Positions 8,638 to 18,782 of a DNA stretch of 64,000 bases are shown here, in pieces. The translations under genes were made by a program, and so were the position numbers. The stretch's first letter is position 1. Every line of letters starts with the position of its first letter. The DNA lies in the NCBI RefSeq assembly GCF_003207895.1, contig NZ_NKUB01000008.1:1-64000 (forward strand), written 5' to 3'. A model generated the notes under the pieces. It saw only the letters and a list, made by a program, of their open reading frames with translations, ran no database searches and had not been told where the DNA came from. Origin of the DNA: Komagataeibacter swingsii. Lineage in GTDB: Bacteria; Pseudomonadota; Alphaproteobacteria; Acetobacterales; Acetobacteraceae.

Positions 8638-10626
8638 ATGAACGCGAACAGCGCGGATGGGCACGATGCGGGCAGGCAGGACATTCTGGCGCGTGGTCAT
8701 GCGGCCCTGCGCGCGGGGGATATGACCGCCGCGCGGGCGTGTTTCGCGACCCTGCGGGCATGCCGGGCGGATGATCCCGATGCCCTGCACGGCCTGGCCT
8801 GCGTGGCGCTGGCGGCGGGGCGGGCGGACCTGGCCATAGGTCTTGCGGGTCAGGCGGCGCGGCTTTCGCCACAGGGCGCCTTCCATGAAGTGCTGGCCCG
8901 CGCGCTGCTGGCGCGGGGGCATCGCGCAGCCGCGCAGGCCGCGATCCGGGCCGCATGCGTCTGCCAGCCCGATGACGTGCCTGTCCTGCTGGCCTGCGCC
9001 GAAATCATGGAGGCGACGGGGGATATATGGGCCGCGACAGAGGCTTACGGGCGCGCCGTGCGCCTGTCACCCGCGCCCGCCACGCGGGTGCGCAGGCTGC
9101 ATGCCCGTTTCCTGTGGCGGCGGGGGCAGCGTGACGCCGCCATATGGCAGATGCGCGATGTGGCGCGCCGGGCACCGGACCCGGCCCCCATGCGCGAACT
9201 GGCCGAAATGCTGCTGGCGCACCAGCAGCCCGAACAGGCCGAGGATGTGTTGCGGGCCGTGCTGGCCCGCAGTCCCGATGACGGCGCGGCGCTGTCCCTG
9301 CTGGGCGCGCTTGTGTTCGCGCGTGGCCAGATGCGCCCAGCGGCGGCGGTGCTGGAACGCGCCATGGCGCATGACCCGACAGCGGAAACCTGCAACAACC
9401 TCGGCCTTGCCCGCATGGCGCTGGGGGATATGGCCGGGTCGGCACGCGCCCTTGCCGTGGCGATGGAGCTACGGCCCGATGATGCGCGCATTGCCCTGAA
9501 CCATGCGACCGGCCTGTTCGAAGGCGGCAGCGTGGCGCAGGCCAGTACCGCATATGAAACCATACTGGCCCGCGATCCGCCGCCCGATCGCGATACGCGG
9601 GCACGGGCGCGGTTCAACCTTGGTGTCGCCCGCCTGGCGCAGGGAAGGCTGCGGCAGGGGTGGGCGCTGTGGGAATCCCGGCTGGGCTTCCTGCCCGCGC
9701 ATCCATCCGCCAGCCGCCTGCCGCGATGGGATGGGCGTGCGCTGCCTGCGGGCAGGGCGCTGCTGGTGCATATGGCGGGGCAGGGGCTGGGGGATGCTGT
9801 CCATTTCCTGCGTTACGTGATCCTTGCGGCCGGGCGGGTGCCGGTCGCGCTGGACGTGCCGGTTCCCCTGCGGCGGCTGGCGGCCACGTTGGGGCGGGGC
9901 GCATCATATCCCATAAAAATTATCACACGTAATATAGATGATAATACGGACGCCGCTGCGCAATGTGACCTGTTCAGCCTGCCGCACCTGCTGGACGCGG
10001 ACAGCGTACCGCCCTTCAGGCCGTATCTGGGTGAAGGCCCATGGCGGCGGCCCGGCGGGCGGCAGGGGCCATTACGGGTTGGCCTGTGCCATGCGGGTAA
10101 CGCCGCCTATCGCTTTGACGCGCGGCGTTCCGTCGCGGTGCACGACCTGTCGGGACTGGGGGCAATGGTCGGGATTGAATTCGTTTCCCTGCGGCCCAAG
10201 GGGGCGGATGGGGTGGACCCGGCCTTTGTCCGGCACGAACTGCCAGATAGCGCGGACCTGCTGGATACCGCACGCCTGATCGCGACGCTGGACCTGGTCA
10301 TCAGCGTGGATACGCTGTCAGCCCATCTGGCCGGGGCCATGGGGTGCCCGGTCTGGCTGCTGTGCCGTTTCGGGGGGGACTGGCGGTGGTCAGCGGCGTT
10401 TGACCGGCCTGCGCCGGCACATGGGCCGGTGTCTGGCCTGTCGCCAATGGCAAATGGCATGCCGGGCGATGCGCCACCTGTCTTACGGTCCGCCAGCCAG
10501 TGGTATCCAACCCTGCGCCTGTTCCGTCAGGCCAGCCTGTTGCCCCCGCAACAGGCATGGACACAGGTTATGATGGACCTGTGCGCCGCCCTGCGGGCAT
10601 GGCAGCAGGAAAGGAAGCAGGGATGA
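8638..10626 (+). CDS. TPR repeat protein with glycosyltransferase-like C-terminal domain
   Basis: A 662-residue protein. Residues from about 10 to 360 form degenerate tetratricopeptide repeats (ARGHAALRAGDMTAARACF, NNLGLARMALGDMAGSARAL, NLGVARLAQGRLRQGWALWE). The C-terminal part resembles the GT-B-like domain found fused to TPRs (GQGLGDAVHFLRYV, then VGLCHAGNAAYRFDARRS, and DLVISVDTLSAHLAGAMGCPVWLL). Such proteins are often linked to protein or surface glycosylation, but no acceptor can be named. I chose the ATG at 8638 because GGAAGG lies upstream. A short AT-rich island at about 9904-9960 interrupts an otherwise very GC-rich gene. Downstream is a repeat-rich gap shared with convergent glnD. 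Confidence 0.82.
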   Translation: MNANSADGHDAGRQDILARGHAALRAGDMTAARACFATLRACRADDPDALHGLACVALAAGRADLAIGLAGQAARLSPQGAFHEVLARALLARGHRAAAQAAIRAACVCQPDDVPVLLACAEIMEATGDIWAATEAYGRAVRLSPAPATRVRRLHARFLWRRGQRDAAIWQMRDVARRAPDPAPMRELAEMLLAHQQPEQAEDVLRAVLARSPDDGAALSLLGALVFARGQMRPAAAVLERAMAHDPTAETCNNLGLARMALGDMAGSARALAVAMELRPDDARIALNHATGLFEGGSVAQASTAYETILARDPPPDRDTRARARFNLGVARLAQGRLRQGWALWESRLGFLPAHPSASRLPRWDGRALPAGRALLVHMAGQGLGDAVHFLRYVILAAGRVPVALDVPVPLRRLAATLGRGASYPIKIITRNIDDNTDAAAQCDLFSLPHLLDADSVPPFRPYLGEGPWRRPGGRQGPLRVGLCHAGNAAYRFDARRSVAVHDLSGLGAMVGIEFVSLRPKGADGVDPAFVRHELPDSADLLDTARLIATLDLVISVDTLSAHLAGAMGCPVWLLCRFGGDWRWSAAFDRPAPAHGPVSGLSPMANGMPGDAPPVLRSASQWYPTLRLFRQASLLPPQQAWTQVMMDLCAALRAWQQERKQG

Positions 10627-10929
10627 TGTATTGAAAGGTTCTTGGGTGTCGCCCTTTTGCGAAAAAGCTTCACCGAAAACTTTCTTGGAGACTGTTTGAA
10701 AATAACTCGTTGATAAAAAACAATAAAAGTTTTTGGGTGCTGCCTTTTTTCAAAAAGGCGGCGTTCTTTCGAAGCTTTTGCAAAAAGCTTCACCAAAAAC
10801 GTCTTTTAATTTTAAAGCGTTATCATGAACTGACTTTTCAAAAAGCCTCTCCGGGCACACCGCCCGTTTTGGAAACAGGGGGCACCCGGAAACTTTTATT
10901 TCTTTTTGTCAATGGATTGACGTGATCTG
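10627..10929. other. 303-bp convergent intergenic region with repeats
   Basis: The space between the TPR gene and glnD is mostly the dispersed extragenic repeat: a degraded unit at about 10632-10684 and a full unit at 10725-10800. The remainder (10801-10929) is AT-rich with an imperfect C/G-rich inverted repeat around 10855-10895. No gene was recognised. Confidence 0.7.
10725..10800. repeat. Dispersed extragenic palindromic repeat, copy B (full unit)
   Basis: Nearly identical to copy A over the arm AAAAGTTTTTGGGTG, the two hairpins and the closing CACCAAAAAC. The upstream spacer ending TTGATAAAAAACAATAA is also shared with copy A, so the duplicated unit is about 110 bp or more. A degraded opposite-facing unit precedes it at about 10632-10684. 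It sits between the convergent TPR gene and glnD. Confidence 0.9.
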
Positions 10930-13839
10930 TCAGATCGTAATGGATTCCAGTTCAGACGACCGGCGCTGGGCTGCGGCCTCCGCTTCCTGCAGGCCCGCCA
11001 GCAGGGTGGCGCGGATGCGGTCAAGGCGGCCCTTGTCGGTGATTTTCAGCCCGAACAGGTCCTTGACGTAGAAAACGTCCACGGCCCGCACGCCATAGGT
11101 GGTGATGTGGGCCGATGCGATCTGCAGTTTCTGCTCGCTCAGCGCCGCCGTCACGTCATGCAGCAGGCCGGGGCGGTCACGGCCGTTTATTTCCACCACC
11201 GTGCAGGTGTTCGATGCGCGGTTGTCGATCACCACGCGCGGCGGCACGTGGATGGCGCGCATGCGGCGGCCACTCAGCCTGCGGCCGCACTGGGCAATTT
11301 CGCGGTTGATGTTGATGCGGCCCGTCAGCGCCTGTTCCACCAGCAGCGACAGGCGGGCAAGCTGCTGCGGTTCCTCGAACGCGGCGCCGCCCGCATCCTG
11401 GATCCACAATGTATCCAGCGCCATGCCGTTGGTCATGGTGTGGATGCGCGCATCCACGATCGAGGCCCCGGCAATGGCCACCGCCCCCGCGATCTTGGAA
11501 AACAGGCCCGGATGGTCGGCGGCGTAAATCGTGACCTCGGTCACGCCGCGCGCGGGCAGGGGCTGGGTTTCCACCGTCAGCGGCGAATGCATGCGTTCCG
11601 ATTCGCTGATCAGCCGGGCATGGCGGGCATGGGTGTCATGGTCGAACGACAGCCAGTAACTGCCATAGCCCAGCCCCATGAAATGCTGGACATCGGCTTC
11701 GTTCATGCCGTCTTCCACCAACCACTGGGCGGTCGCCCCCTTGGCGCGTTCCACGCGCACGTCGCGTTCGGTGGTGGCCAGGCTGCCTTCCAGCACCTCG
11801 GCCACGCGCATGTACAGCTCGTTCAGCAGCGTCGCCTTCCACGCATTCCACACGCGCGGACCCACCGCGCGCATGTCCACGATGGTCAGCAGCAGCAGCA
11901 GCCGCAGGCGTTCGGGCGACTGGATGATGTCGGCCAGGTCAAGGATGGTCTTGGGGTCGTCAATGTCGCGCTGGAAGGCCGTATGGCTGAGCAGCAGGTG
12001 ATGCAGCACCAGCCACGAGACCGTTTCCGTCTCCTCGCTGTCCATGCCCAGTTCGGGGCAGACATACAGCGCGATCTGCGATCCGATTTCCGAATGGTCG
12101 CCGCCGCGCCCCTTGGCGATGTCATGCAGCATGACCGCGACATACAGCGCCCGGCGCGAATGCAGGTTGCGCGCAAGGTCATAGGCGATGGGGATCTCAT
12201 CGGCCATCTGCCCGTGTTCCACCCGGCCAAGGATGCGCAGCGCGTCGATGATGTGCTCGTCAACCGTGAACACATGGTACGTGTCGAACTGCATCTGCCC
12301 CACAACACGGGACCAGTCGGGCAGCAGGCGGCCCATGAGGCCGGTTTCATTGAGGATATGCAGCCAGTAGGCATTTCCCTTCCGCCGCCCTTCATCCATC
12401 AGGTGGAAGCTGGGGGAGGCATCGGGCTGTTCGGCAACCTCGCCACGCGGCGCGCGCTGCGGGCGGTCGGGCGGGTCACCGCACATGAGGTCGAGGAAGA
12501 TGCGCGCGGTTTCCGGGTCGCCACGCAGGCTGGCCGCCTTGCGCTCCCAGCGGATCAACTGGTGCATGGCCATGGGGTGGATGGGCAGCTTGCGCTTCTT
12601 GGCCCAGTCCAGCAGGCGCATCATCTGGATGGGTTCATCCTCGAACGACGTGCCGCGCTGGGGCAGGATGCGGCCATCGAGTACGGTAAAGCCCGCGTCG
12701 CGCATCTGGCTGTCGGCTTCGGGCGCGTTGGCCACGGGGCCAAGCGCCTGCCGCAGCACGGCGGGTTCCAGCACCAGCGTCAGGCGCATGACCTCGCGCA
12801 CGGTCAGGAAGTAGTGGCGCATGAACCGTTCCACGCCCACCTGCCGCCCGTGGCGGGTATAGCCCATGCGGCCACCCACGACCGGCTGCACGTCGAATGT
12901 CAGGCGTTCTTCCGCCCGGCCCGATACGTAATGCAGGTGGAAACGCACCCGCCACAGGAAGTCCCACGCCCGGCGCGCGCGCTTGGCCTCGGGTTCGGTT
13001 AGCAACCCCAGTTCGCTGAAGCCGGGGGCCAGCAGGTCGGAGACATGGCGCGTGCCGAAGGTGTAGCGGCACATCCAGTACAGCGTCTGCAGGTCGCGCA
13101 GGCCGCCACGGCCTTCCTTTATGTTGGGTTCCACCAGATAGGGGCTGTCGCCAAAACGGTGGTGGCGGGCGGCGCGCTCCTTGCGCTTGTCGGTAATGAA
13201 GCGGTCGGCGCCCGCGCGCACGCAGGCCACGATGTAGCGGGCCTGGAACATGGAAAACAGCGATTCGCTGCCGGTCAGGGCGCGGGCGTCCAGCAGGGTG
13301 GTCCGCACGGTGGTGTCGGCTTCCGCCTCGGCGATGCATTCGTTGATGGTGCGGGTCGCATGCCCGACCTTCAGCCCCAGGTCCCACAGGAAATACAGGA
13401 TGTATTCCACGCAGGCGCGCACGTCCCTGCCCTGTCCCTCCGGCGCATCGGGGATCAGGAACAGCAGGTCGATGTCACTGAACGGCGCCAGCAGCCCGCG
13501 CCCGTACCCGCCGGTCGCGGCAATGGCGAAGGGGGCCTCAGGGTGCGAATCGATGCCCGTCTGCTGCATGGCGAAGCTGGCCAGCACGCGGATCATGCCA
13601 TCGGTATAGGCGGCCAGCAGCTTGCCTGCCTCGGCCCCGCCCAAGCGGTGATGCTCGAATTCCTCGCGCACATGGGCCTGGTAGCGCGACAGGTGGCGGC
13701 GGACCAGGCCTATGGCGTCCTCCCGCGGCAGGGTGCGTGCATCGCCCCCGCCATTCCCGGACGGGAACAGGGCGGAATGGAGGGCGTTTGTCATGGCCTC
13801 GACCGAAGCGGAGGCGGAAAGGGGGGCGGCGTTCGACAT
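10930..13839 (-). CDS. glnD: Bifunctional [protein-PII] uridylyltransferase / uridylyl-removing enzyme
   Basis: A 969-residue GlnD, the nitrogen-status sensor that uridylylates PII proteins when glutamine is low and removes UMP when it is high. The nucleotidyltransferase motif GGYGRGLLAPFSDIDLLFL covers residues 110-128 with DID at 122-124. The HD hydrolase motif is in VMLHDIAKGRGGDHSEIG. Two C-terminal ACT domains follow (TEVTIYAADHPGLFSKIAG and TVVEINGRDRPGLLHDV), the glutamine-sensing part. It is the last gene of the leftward run and follows mutS by 84 bases. A repeat element lies beyond its stop. Confidence 0.97.
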   Translation of the reverse strand: MSNAAPLSASASVEAMTNALHSALFPSGNGGGDARTLPREDAIGLVRRHLSRYQAHVREEFEHHRLGGAEAGKLLAAYTDGMIRVLASFAMQQTGIDSHPEAPFAIAATGGYGRGLLAPFSDIDLLFLIPDAPEGQGRDVRACVEYILYFLWDLGLKVGHATRTINECIAEAEADTTVRTTLLDARALTGSESLFSMFQARYIVACVRAGADRFITDKRKERAARHHRFGDSPYLVEPNIKEGRGGLRDLQTLYWMCRYTFGTRHVSDLLAPGFSELGLLTEPEAKRARRAWDFLWRVRFHLHYVSGRAEERLTFDVQPVVGGRMGYTRHGRQVGVERFMRHYFLTVREVMRLTLVLEPAVLRQALGPVANAPEADSQMRDAGFTVLDGRILPQRGTSFEDEPIQMMRLLDWAKKRKLPIHPMAMHQLIRWERKAASLRGDPETARIFLDLMCGDPPDRPQRAPRGEVAEQPDASPSFHLMDEGRRKGNAYWLHILNETGLMGRLLPDWSRVVGQMQFDTYHVFTVDEHIIDALRILGRVEHGQMADEIPIAYDLARNLHSRRALYVAVMLHDIAKGRGGDHSEIGSQIALYVCPELGMDSEETETVSWLVLHHLLLSHTAFQRDIDDPKTILDLADIIQSPERLRLLLLLTIVDMRAVGPRVWNAWKATLLNELYMRVAEVLEGSLATTERDVRVERAKGATAQWLVEDGMNEADVQHFMGLGYGSYWLSFDHDTHARHARLISESERMHSPLTVETQPLPARGVTEVTIYAADHPGLFSKIAGAVAIAGASIVDARIHTMTNGMALDTLWIQDAGGAAFEEPQQLARLSLLVEQALTGRININREIAQCGRRLSGRRMRAIHVPPRVVIDNRASNTCTVVEINGRDRPGLLHDVTAALSEQKLQIASAHITTYGVRAVDVFYVKDLFGLKITDKGRLDRIRATLLAGLQEAEAAAQRRSSELESITI

Positions 13840-13923
13840 CGTGGTCAGATGGCGTCCTGTATATGACGGTAAAGATCCGGGATGGAGTGTGCCGCCCCTG
13901 ATGGGGTCAGGTCCAGAGCCGTA

Positions 13924-16533
13924 TCAGGGTTTCAGCAGTTTTTTGAGTTTATACAACATTTCCAGCGCCGTGCGCGGGCTTAACGCATCGGGGTCCAGTT
14001 CCGTGACCAGTGCCATCGCGGCGGGGGGCAGGGCGGGCGCCGCCGGTGCGTCCGGTTCATCGGTGGCGGCCTGTTCAAACAGCGGCAGGGGCGGGGCCTG
14101 GCGGCCGCGTTCCTTTTCCAGCATGGACAGCAGGCGGCCCGCGCGGCGCACCACGGGTTCGGGCACGCCCGCCAGGCGCGCGACATGCACGCCCCAGCTG
14201 CGGCGGGCGGAACCGGGTACGACTTCATGCTGGAAAATGACCTGTCCCTTCCATTCGCGCACGCTCATGGTGTGGGGGGACAGGCGGGGCATGCTGTCCG
14301 CCAGTTCGGCCAGTTCATGGAAATGCGTTGCGAATATCGCACGGCAGCGCAGCGTGGAATGCAGGGTTTCCAGCACCGCCCACGCAATCGCCAGACCATC
14401 CAGCGTGGAGGTGCCGCGCCCGATTTCATCCACCACCACCAGCGACCGGGGGCCGGCCTGGTTCAGGATGGCGGCGGTCTCGGTCATTTCCACCATGAAG
14501 GTGGACCGCCCGCGCGCCAGGTCGTCGGATGCGCCCACGCGTGAAAACAGCCGGTCCACCACGCCGATGCGCATGGACTGGGCCGCGACCGGCAGCCCCG
14601 CCTGCGCCAGTATGACCGCCAGCGCCGTCTGCCGCAGGAAGGTGGACTTGCCCGCCATGTTGGGGCCGGTCAGCAGCATGACGCGGTGATCGGGTTCAAG
14701 GTCGCAGTCATTGGGGGTGAAGCGCGCGTTCCGGGGCAGGGCGGCTTCCACCACCGGGTGGCGGCCCGCGCGGATGACAAACGACGTATCCATGCCCACA
14801 GCGGGGCAGCACCACATGCCGCCACCGGCCAGCACGGCGCAGGACTGCGCGATGTCGATGCACGACAGGGCGGCGGCCATGTCCGGCAGGGCGGTTTCGT
14901 CCAGTATCCGCGCCACGACCTGCGTAAACAGGTGGCGTTCGCGCAGGCCCGCGTTTTCGGCCGCCTGCGCGATCTGCTGGTCAAGGCTGACCAGCCGTTC
15001 GGTTGAAAAGCGGCTGGCGCTGGCGGTGCCCTGCCGCATGATCAGGTCCTCGCGCCCGCGCAGGCGCGCGCTGGCGGCGGCAGGCACCTCGATCACATAG
15101 CCAAGCTGGGCATGGTGGCGGATCTTGAGGTTGGAGATACCGAATTCCTCGGCATATTCCTGTTGCATGGCGGCGATGATGCGCCTGCTGCCATCGCGCA
15201 GTTCGCGCTGGGCATCCAGTTCCGCGTCATAGCCACTGGCGATGATGCCGCCATCATCCATGCGCGCGGGCGGGTTTTCGCTCAGCGCGCGGGCCAGCAG
15301 GTCCTGTAGGTCATGCGCGCGGTCAAGGTGGCGTGCCGCCTGTTCCATGATGGGGGGCAGGGTGTCGTGCCGGTTCAGGATCGCCCCGATTTCACGCGCG
15401 ACCCCCAGGCCCAGGCGGATGGCCACCGCGTCACGCGGCTGCCCGCGCCCCAGCGACAGCCGGCCCAGCGCGCGCGCCATGTCGGGGGCGGCGCGCAGGC
15501 AGGCGCGCAGGTCATCGCGTATCCCCGGCTTGTCCAGCAGCCAGCCCCACCCCGCCTGCCTGCGGGCAATGCGTTCGGGGTCGGTCAGGGGGGCTGCGAT
15601 CCAGTCCGCCAGCATCCGGCTGCCTGCGGCGGTGACGGTGCGCGACACGGCGGCGAACAGGGTGTGTTCGGTCTCGCCATCGCGCGTGCGCAGCAGGTCG
15701 AGGCTGGCGCGGGTGGCGGGATCAAGGCCAAGGATGTCGCTGCTGTCGCTGGGGCGGGGATGCGACAGGCGCGGCAACTGGCCCGCCTGGCTACGGCGGA
15801 TGTAGTCGATGGCCGCAGCCGCCGCCATGGCTTCAGCGTCGCTGAAGGTGCCAAAGGCATCAGGGCTGGCCACGCCAAAGGCCTCGGCCATGCGCTGGCG
15901 GGCGGCATCCGCGCTGGCGGGCGGGACGATGGGGGTGCGGCGGCCCGCGAAATCACCCAGTTCCACATTGTCCGCGCACAGGATTTCCGCCGGGTCCAGA
16001 CGGCCCAGCAGGTCGTTGAGGTCACGCGCGGGGACGGCAGCGGTTTCAAACAGGCCGGTGGAGATGTCGATCCACGCCAGCCCCGGATCGCCGGCGTCGC
16101 GCCCGGTGGGGCAGGCAATGGCGGCCAGCAGGTTCTGCCGTCCCGCCTCCAGCAGTTCGTCTTCCGTCAGCGTGCCCGGCGTGATCAGGCGCACGACCTC
16201 GCGCCGTAGTGGCCCCTTGGATGCGGGGCGTCCCTTGCGGGGCTGTTCGGTCTGTTCGGCCACCGATACGCGGAACCCGCGCCGGATCAGCCGCGCAAGG
16301 TAGGCCTGCGCCGCATGCACGGGCACCCCGCACATGGCGATGGGTTCGCCCCCATGCGTGCCGCGCGCGGTCAGCGAGATGTCCAGCGCCGCCGCCGCCG
16401 CTTCCGCGTCGTTGAAAAACAGTTCGTAGAAATCCCCCATCCTGAAGAACAGCAGGGCGTCGGGATGTTCGGCTTTGAGCGCAAACCACTGCGCCATGGC
16501 GGGGGTCGCGCCTTCGGGGGATGGGAATGTCAT
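13924..16533 (-). CDS. mutS: DNA mismatch repair protein MutS
   Basis: An 869-residue MutS. The mismatch-reading Phe-X-Glu motif is at residues 35-37 in MGDFYELFF. The ATPase has the Walker A sequence GPNMAGKST, the Walker B/signature region VVDEIGRGTSTLDGLAIAW and the ATHFHEL switch. The C-terminal end SPRTALEMLYKLKKLL is the usual tail. It recognises base mismatches after replication and recruits MutL. It lies between murJ and glnD on the same strand, with 59 bases to murJ and 84 to glnD. Confidence 0.97.
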   Translation of the reverse strand: MTFPSPEGATPAMAQWFALKAEHPDALLFFRMGDFYELFFNDAEAAAAALDISLTARGTHGGEPIAMCGVPVHAAQAYLARLIRRGFRVSVAEQTEQPRKGRPASKGPLRREVVRLITPGTLTEDELLEAGRQNLLAAIACPTGRDAGDPGLAWIDISTGLFETAAVPARDLNDLLGRLDPAEILCADNVELGDFAGRRTPIVPPASADAARQRMAEAFGVASPDAFGTFSDAEAMAAAAAIDYIRRSQAGQLPRLSHPRPSDSSDILGLDPATRASLDLLRTRDGETEHTLFAAVSRTVTAAGSRMLADWIAAPLTDPERIARRQAGWGWLLDKPGIRDDLRACLRAAPDMARALGRLSLGRGQPRDAVAIRLGLGVAREIGAILNRHDTLPPIMEQAARHLDRAHDLQDLLARALSENPPARMDDGGIIASGYDAELDAQRELRDGSRRIIAAMQQEYAEEFGISNLKIRHHAQLGYVIEVPAAASARLRGREDLIMRQGTASASRFSTERLVSLDQQIAQAAENAGLRERHLFTQVVARILDETALPDMAAALSCIDIAQSCAVLAGGGMWCCPAVGMDTSFVIRAGRHPVVEAALPRNARFTPNDCDLEPDHRVMLLTGPNMAGKSTFLRQTALAVILAQAGLPVAAQSMRIGVVDRLFSRVGASDDLARGRSTFMVEMTETAAILNQAGPRSLVVVDEIGRGTSTLDGLAIAWAVLETLHSTLRCRAIFATHFHELAELADSMPRLSPHTMSVREWKGQVIFQHEVVPGSARRSWGVHVARLAGVPEPVVRRAGRLLSMLEKERGRQAPPLPLFEQAATDEPDAPAAPALPPAAMALVTELDPDALSPRTALEMLYKLKKLLKP

Positions 16534-16592
16534 GTCTGGTGTCTAGCGGCGGGGTGGAGGATTCGCCAGTGCGGATTTCATCGCTACCCAGT

Positions 16593-18155
16593 CTAGGCCG
16601 CGCGGTTGCGGCGCAGCCTGCGGCTGATCGCGGCCATGGCCTGGCGCATGTCCGCAATCCCCAGCGCCTGCAGCCCCAGCAGGTAGGTGCCGACACCCAG
16701 CGTGACCATCCCGCCTACATCCACGATCCGCATGACCGGACCCGCCTGCATGGCATGGCCCAGCGGGGTGTAGCCCAGCCCGACCAGTCCCATCGCCATC
16801 GCTACCGCGCATGCCGTCATGCCCGCCAGCTGCCGCACCAGCGTCGGGTCGGGCACCAGCGCGCCGCGCCGCAGCAGCAGCAATGCCAGCACGCCCGCAT
16901 TGACCATCGCCGCAAGGCTGCTGGCCAGTGGCGGGCCGATATGGGCCAGCCAGTGCATGAAGCTTATGTTCAGGATGAAGTTCAGCACCAGCGTGCCCAG
17001 GCCCACCAGCACCGGCGTGCGTGTATCCCCCCGCGCGAAGAACCCCGGCGAGAGCACCTTGACCAGCACGAAGGCGGGCAGCCCCAGCGCGTAGGCCCGC
17101 AGCGACTGTGCCGACAGCACCGCGTCATGCGCCGAAAAATGCCCATGCCCGAACAGCGCCATCATGACCGGGGCCGCAATGACCAGCAGCCCCGCCGCCG
17201 CGGGCAGCGTCAGGATCAGGGCGTAGGAAATGGCCCGGTTCTGGATATGGTGCGCCCCGTCGAGGTCATCCGCCGCAAGGTGCCGCGTCAGCACCGGCAG
17301 CAGCGTGGTGCCCGCCGCAGCACCCAGCACGCCCAGCGGCAGCTGGTTCACCCGGTCGGCGAAATACATGAGCGAGACACTGCCCGCCGGCAGCAGGGTG
17401 GCGATGATGGTATCGACCAGGAAGTTGATCTGCGTGATGCCGCTGCCCACCAGCCCCACCCCCATGCGCGCCAGCAGCGTGCGGATGCGTGGTGTCAGGC
17501 ACGGCGTGACAAGGCGCAGGCGCATGCCCGCGCGGCGGGCGGCGTATAGCAGGATGCCGAACTGCACCACGCCCGACGCGGTCACCCCCCATGCGGCGGC
17601 ATGGGCCACGTCACCCGTAAACGGGGGCAGGACAAGGATGGCGGCAATGCCGATGACGTTGAAGCTGACATAGGCCGCCGCCGCCACGCCAAAATGGTGC
17701 ATGCCGTTCAGCACGCCCGAAACCAGCGCCGCGCCGCAGATCATCAGCAGGTAGGGAAAGGTGACGCGGCTGAGCGATATGGCCAGCGTGTCCCGCACGT
17801 CGCCATGCGTGAAGCCCGGCGCGATCAGGCGCAGCACGCCGGGCATGAAGATTTCCCCCAGCACCGTCAGCACAAGCAGCCATGACAGCAGCACGCTCAT
17901 CGTCTCGCTGGCGAACTGGCGGGCGGTGTCTTTCCCCTCGCGTTCCAGCAGGGCGGAAAACAGCGGCACGAAGGCGGCGTTCAGCGCGCCCTCGCCAAAC
18001 AGGCGGCGGAACATGTTGGGCAGGCGGAAGGCGATCTGGTAGGCGTCCTGCGCCGCCCCCGTGCCCAGCAGGGCCGCAAGCAGCTGGTCGCGCACCAGCC
18101 CCAGCACACGGCTGATCATGGTCCAGCCGCTGACGGTCAGGAACCCTCTCAGCAT
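16593..18155 (-). CDS. murJ: Lipid II flippase MurJ
   Basis: A 520-residue polytopic inner-membrane protein of the MviN/MurJ family with about 14 hydrophobic segments. The N-terminus (GFLTVSGWTMISRVLGLVRDQLLAALLG) and the segment DAYQIAFRLPNMFRRLFGEGALNAAFVPLF are strongly conserved in MurJ. It moves lipid II across the inner membrane for peptidoglycan synthesis. Located 36 bases after the glutathione peroxidase gene and upstream of mutS, consistent with a shared transcript. Confidence 0.96.
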   Translation of the reverse strand: MLRGFLTVSGWTMISRVLGLVRDQLLAALLGTGAAQDAYQIAFRLPNMFRRLFGEGALNAAFVPLFSALLEREGKDTARQFASETMSVLLSWLLVLTVLGEIFMPGVLRLIAPGFTHGDVRDTLAISLSRVTFPYLLMICGAALVSGVLNGMHHFGVAAAAYVSFNVIGIAAILVLPPFTGDVAHAAAWGVTASGVVQFGILLYAARRAGMRLRLVTPCLTPRIRTLLARMGVGLVGSGITQINFLVDTIIATLLPAGSVSLMYFADRVNQLPLGVLGAAAGTTLLPVLTRHLAADDLDGAHHIQNRAISYALILTLPAAAGLLVIAAPVMMALFGHGHFSAHDAVLSAQSLRAYALGLPAFVLVKVLSPGFFARGDTRTPVLVGLGTLVLNFILNISFMHWLAHIGPPLASSLAAMVNAGVLALLLLRRGALVPDPTLVRQLAGMTACAVAMAMGLVGLGYTPLGHAMQAGPVMRIVDVGGMVTLGVGTYLLGLQALGIADMRQAMAAISRRLRRNRAA

Positions 18156-18191
18156 CGTGTCAGCATGGCGCGCGCGGGCATGAAGGGGGCA

Positions 18192-18677
18192 TCAGTGATC
18201 CATCACCGCCCGTTCGACCGCCATGCGCACGCGCCGCGATTCGGGCGACGTGACGCAGGTGAACCAGTCGGCCAGCTGCCCGTCGCGCCCGATCAGGTAT
18301 TTGTAGAAATTCCAGCGCGGCAGCGACAGGAACCCGCCTTCGCGTGCCAGCCACCGGAACAGCGGGATCGCCTGCGGCCCCTTCACATGGCTCTTGGCGG
18401 CCAGGGGAAAGGTGACGTTGTAGTTGCGCTGGCAAAATGTGGTGATCTGTTCGGGCGTGCCCGGTTCCTGGTTGCCGAAATCGCTGGACGGCACGCCAAT
18501 CACCATCAGGTCATGGCTGCGCCATGTGGTCCACAGGCTCTGCAACCCTTCATATTGCGGGGTAAAGCCGCATTTGGACGCCGTATTGGCGATCAGGATC
18601 GGCTTGCCCCGCAGTTTGGACAGGTCAATGTCGGGACCATTCAGGGCAGGCAGGGCAAAATCATAGATCGTGGTCAT
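18192..18677 (-). CDS. Glutathione peroxidase family protein (cysteine type)
   Basis: A 161-residue thioredoxin-fold peroxidase. The catalytic residue is Cys36 in NTASKCGFTPQYEGLQ, and the family segments GVPSSDFGNQEPG and FPLAAKSHVKGPQAIPLFRWL are present. Bacterial Cys-type members are often thioredoxin-dependent, so the true reductant may not be glutathione. It probably detoxifies peroxides in the cytoplasm. It sits between gpsA (105 bases upstream) and murJ. Confidence 0.93.
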   Translation of the reverse strand: MTTIYDFALPALNGPDIDLSKLRGKPILIANTASKCGFTPQYEGLQSLWTTWRSHDLMVIGVPSSDFGNQEPGTPEQITTFCQRNYNVTFPLAAKSHVKGPQAIPLFRWLAREGGFLSLPRWNFYKYLIGRDGQLADWFTCVTSPESRRVRMAVERAVMDH

Positions 18678-18782
18678 TGGGATGCTCGGTTTCGTAAGCG
18701 CGCCGGAAAAACCGGATTGCCGGGTCGCATGGCGGGGGTCAAGTCGCCTGTTTGCAGATGTGGGATGTGGCGTGGGGTCCGT

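Noticed and set aside
11107..13002. 631-codon plus-strand frame opposite glnD
   Set aside because: Shadow of glnD with Gln/His/Arg-rich translation and no domain.
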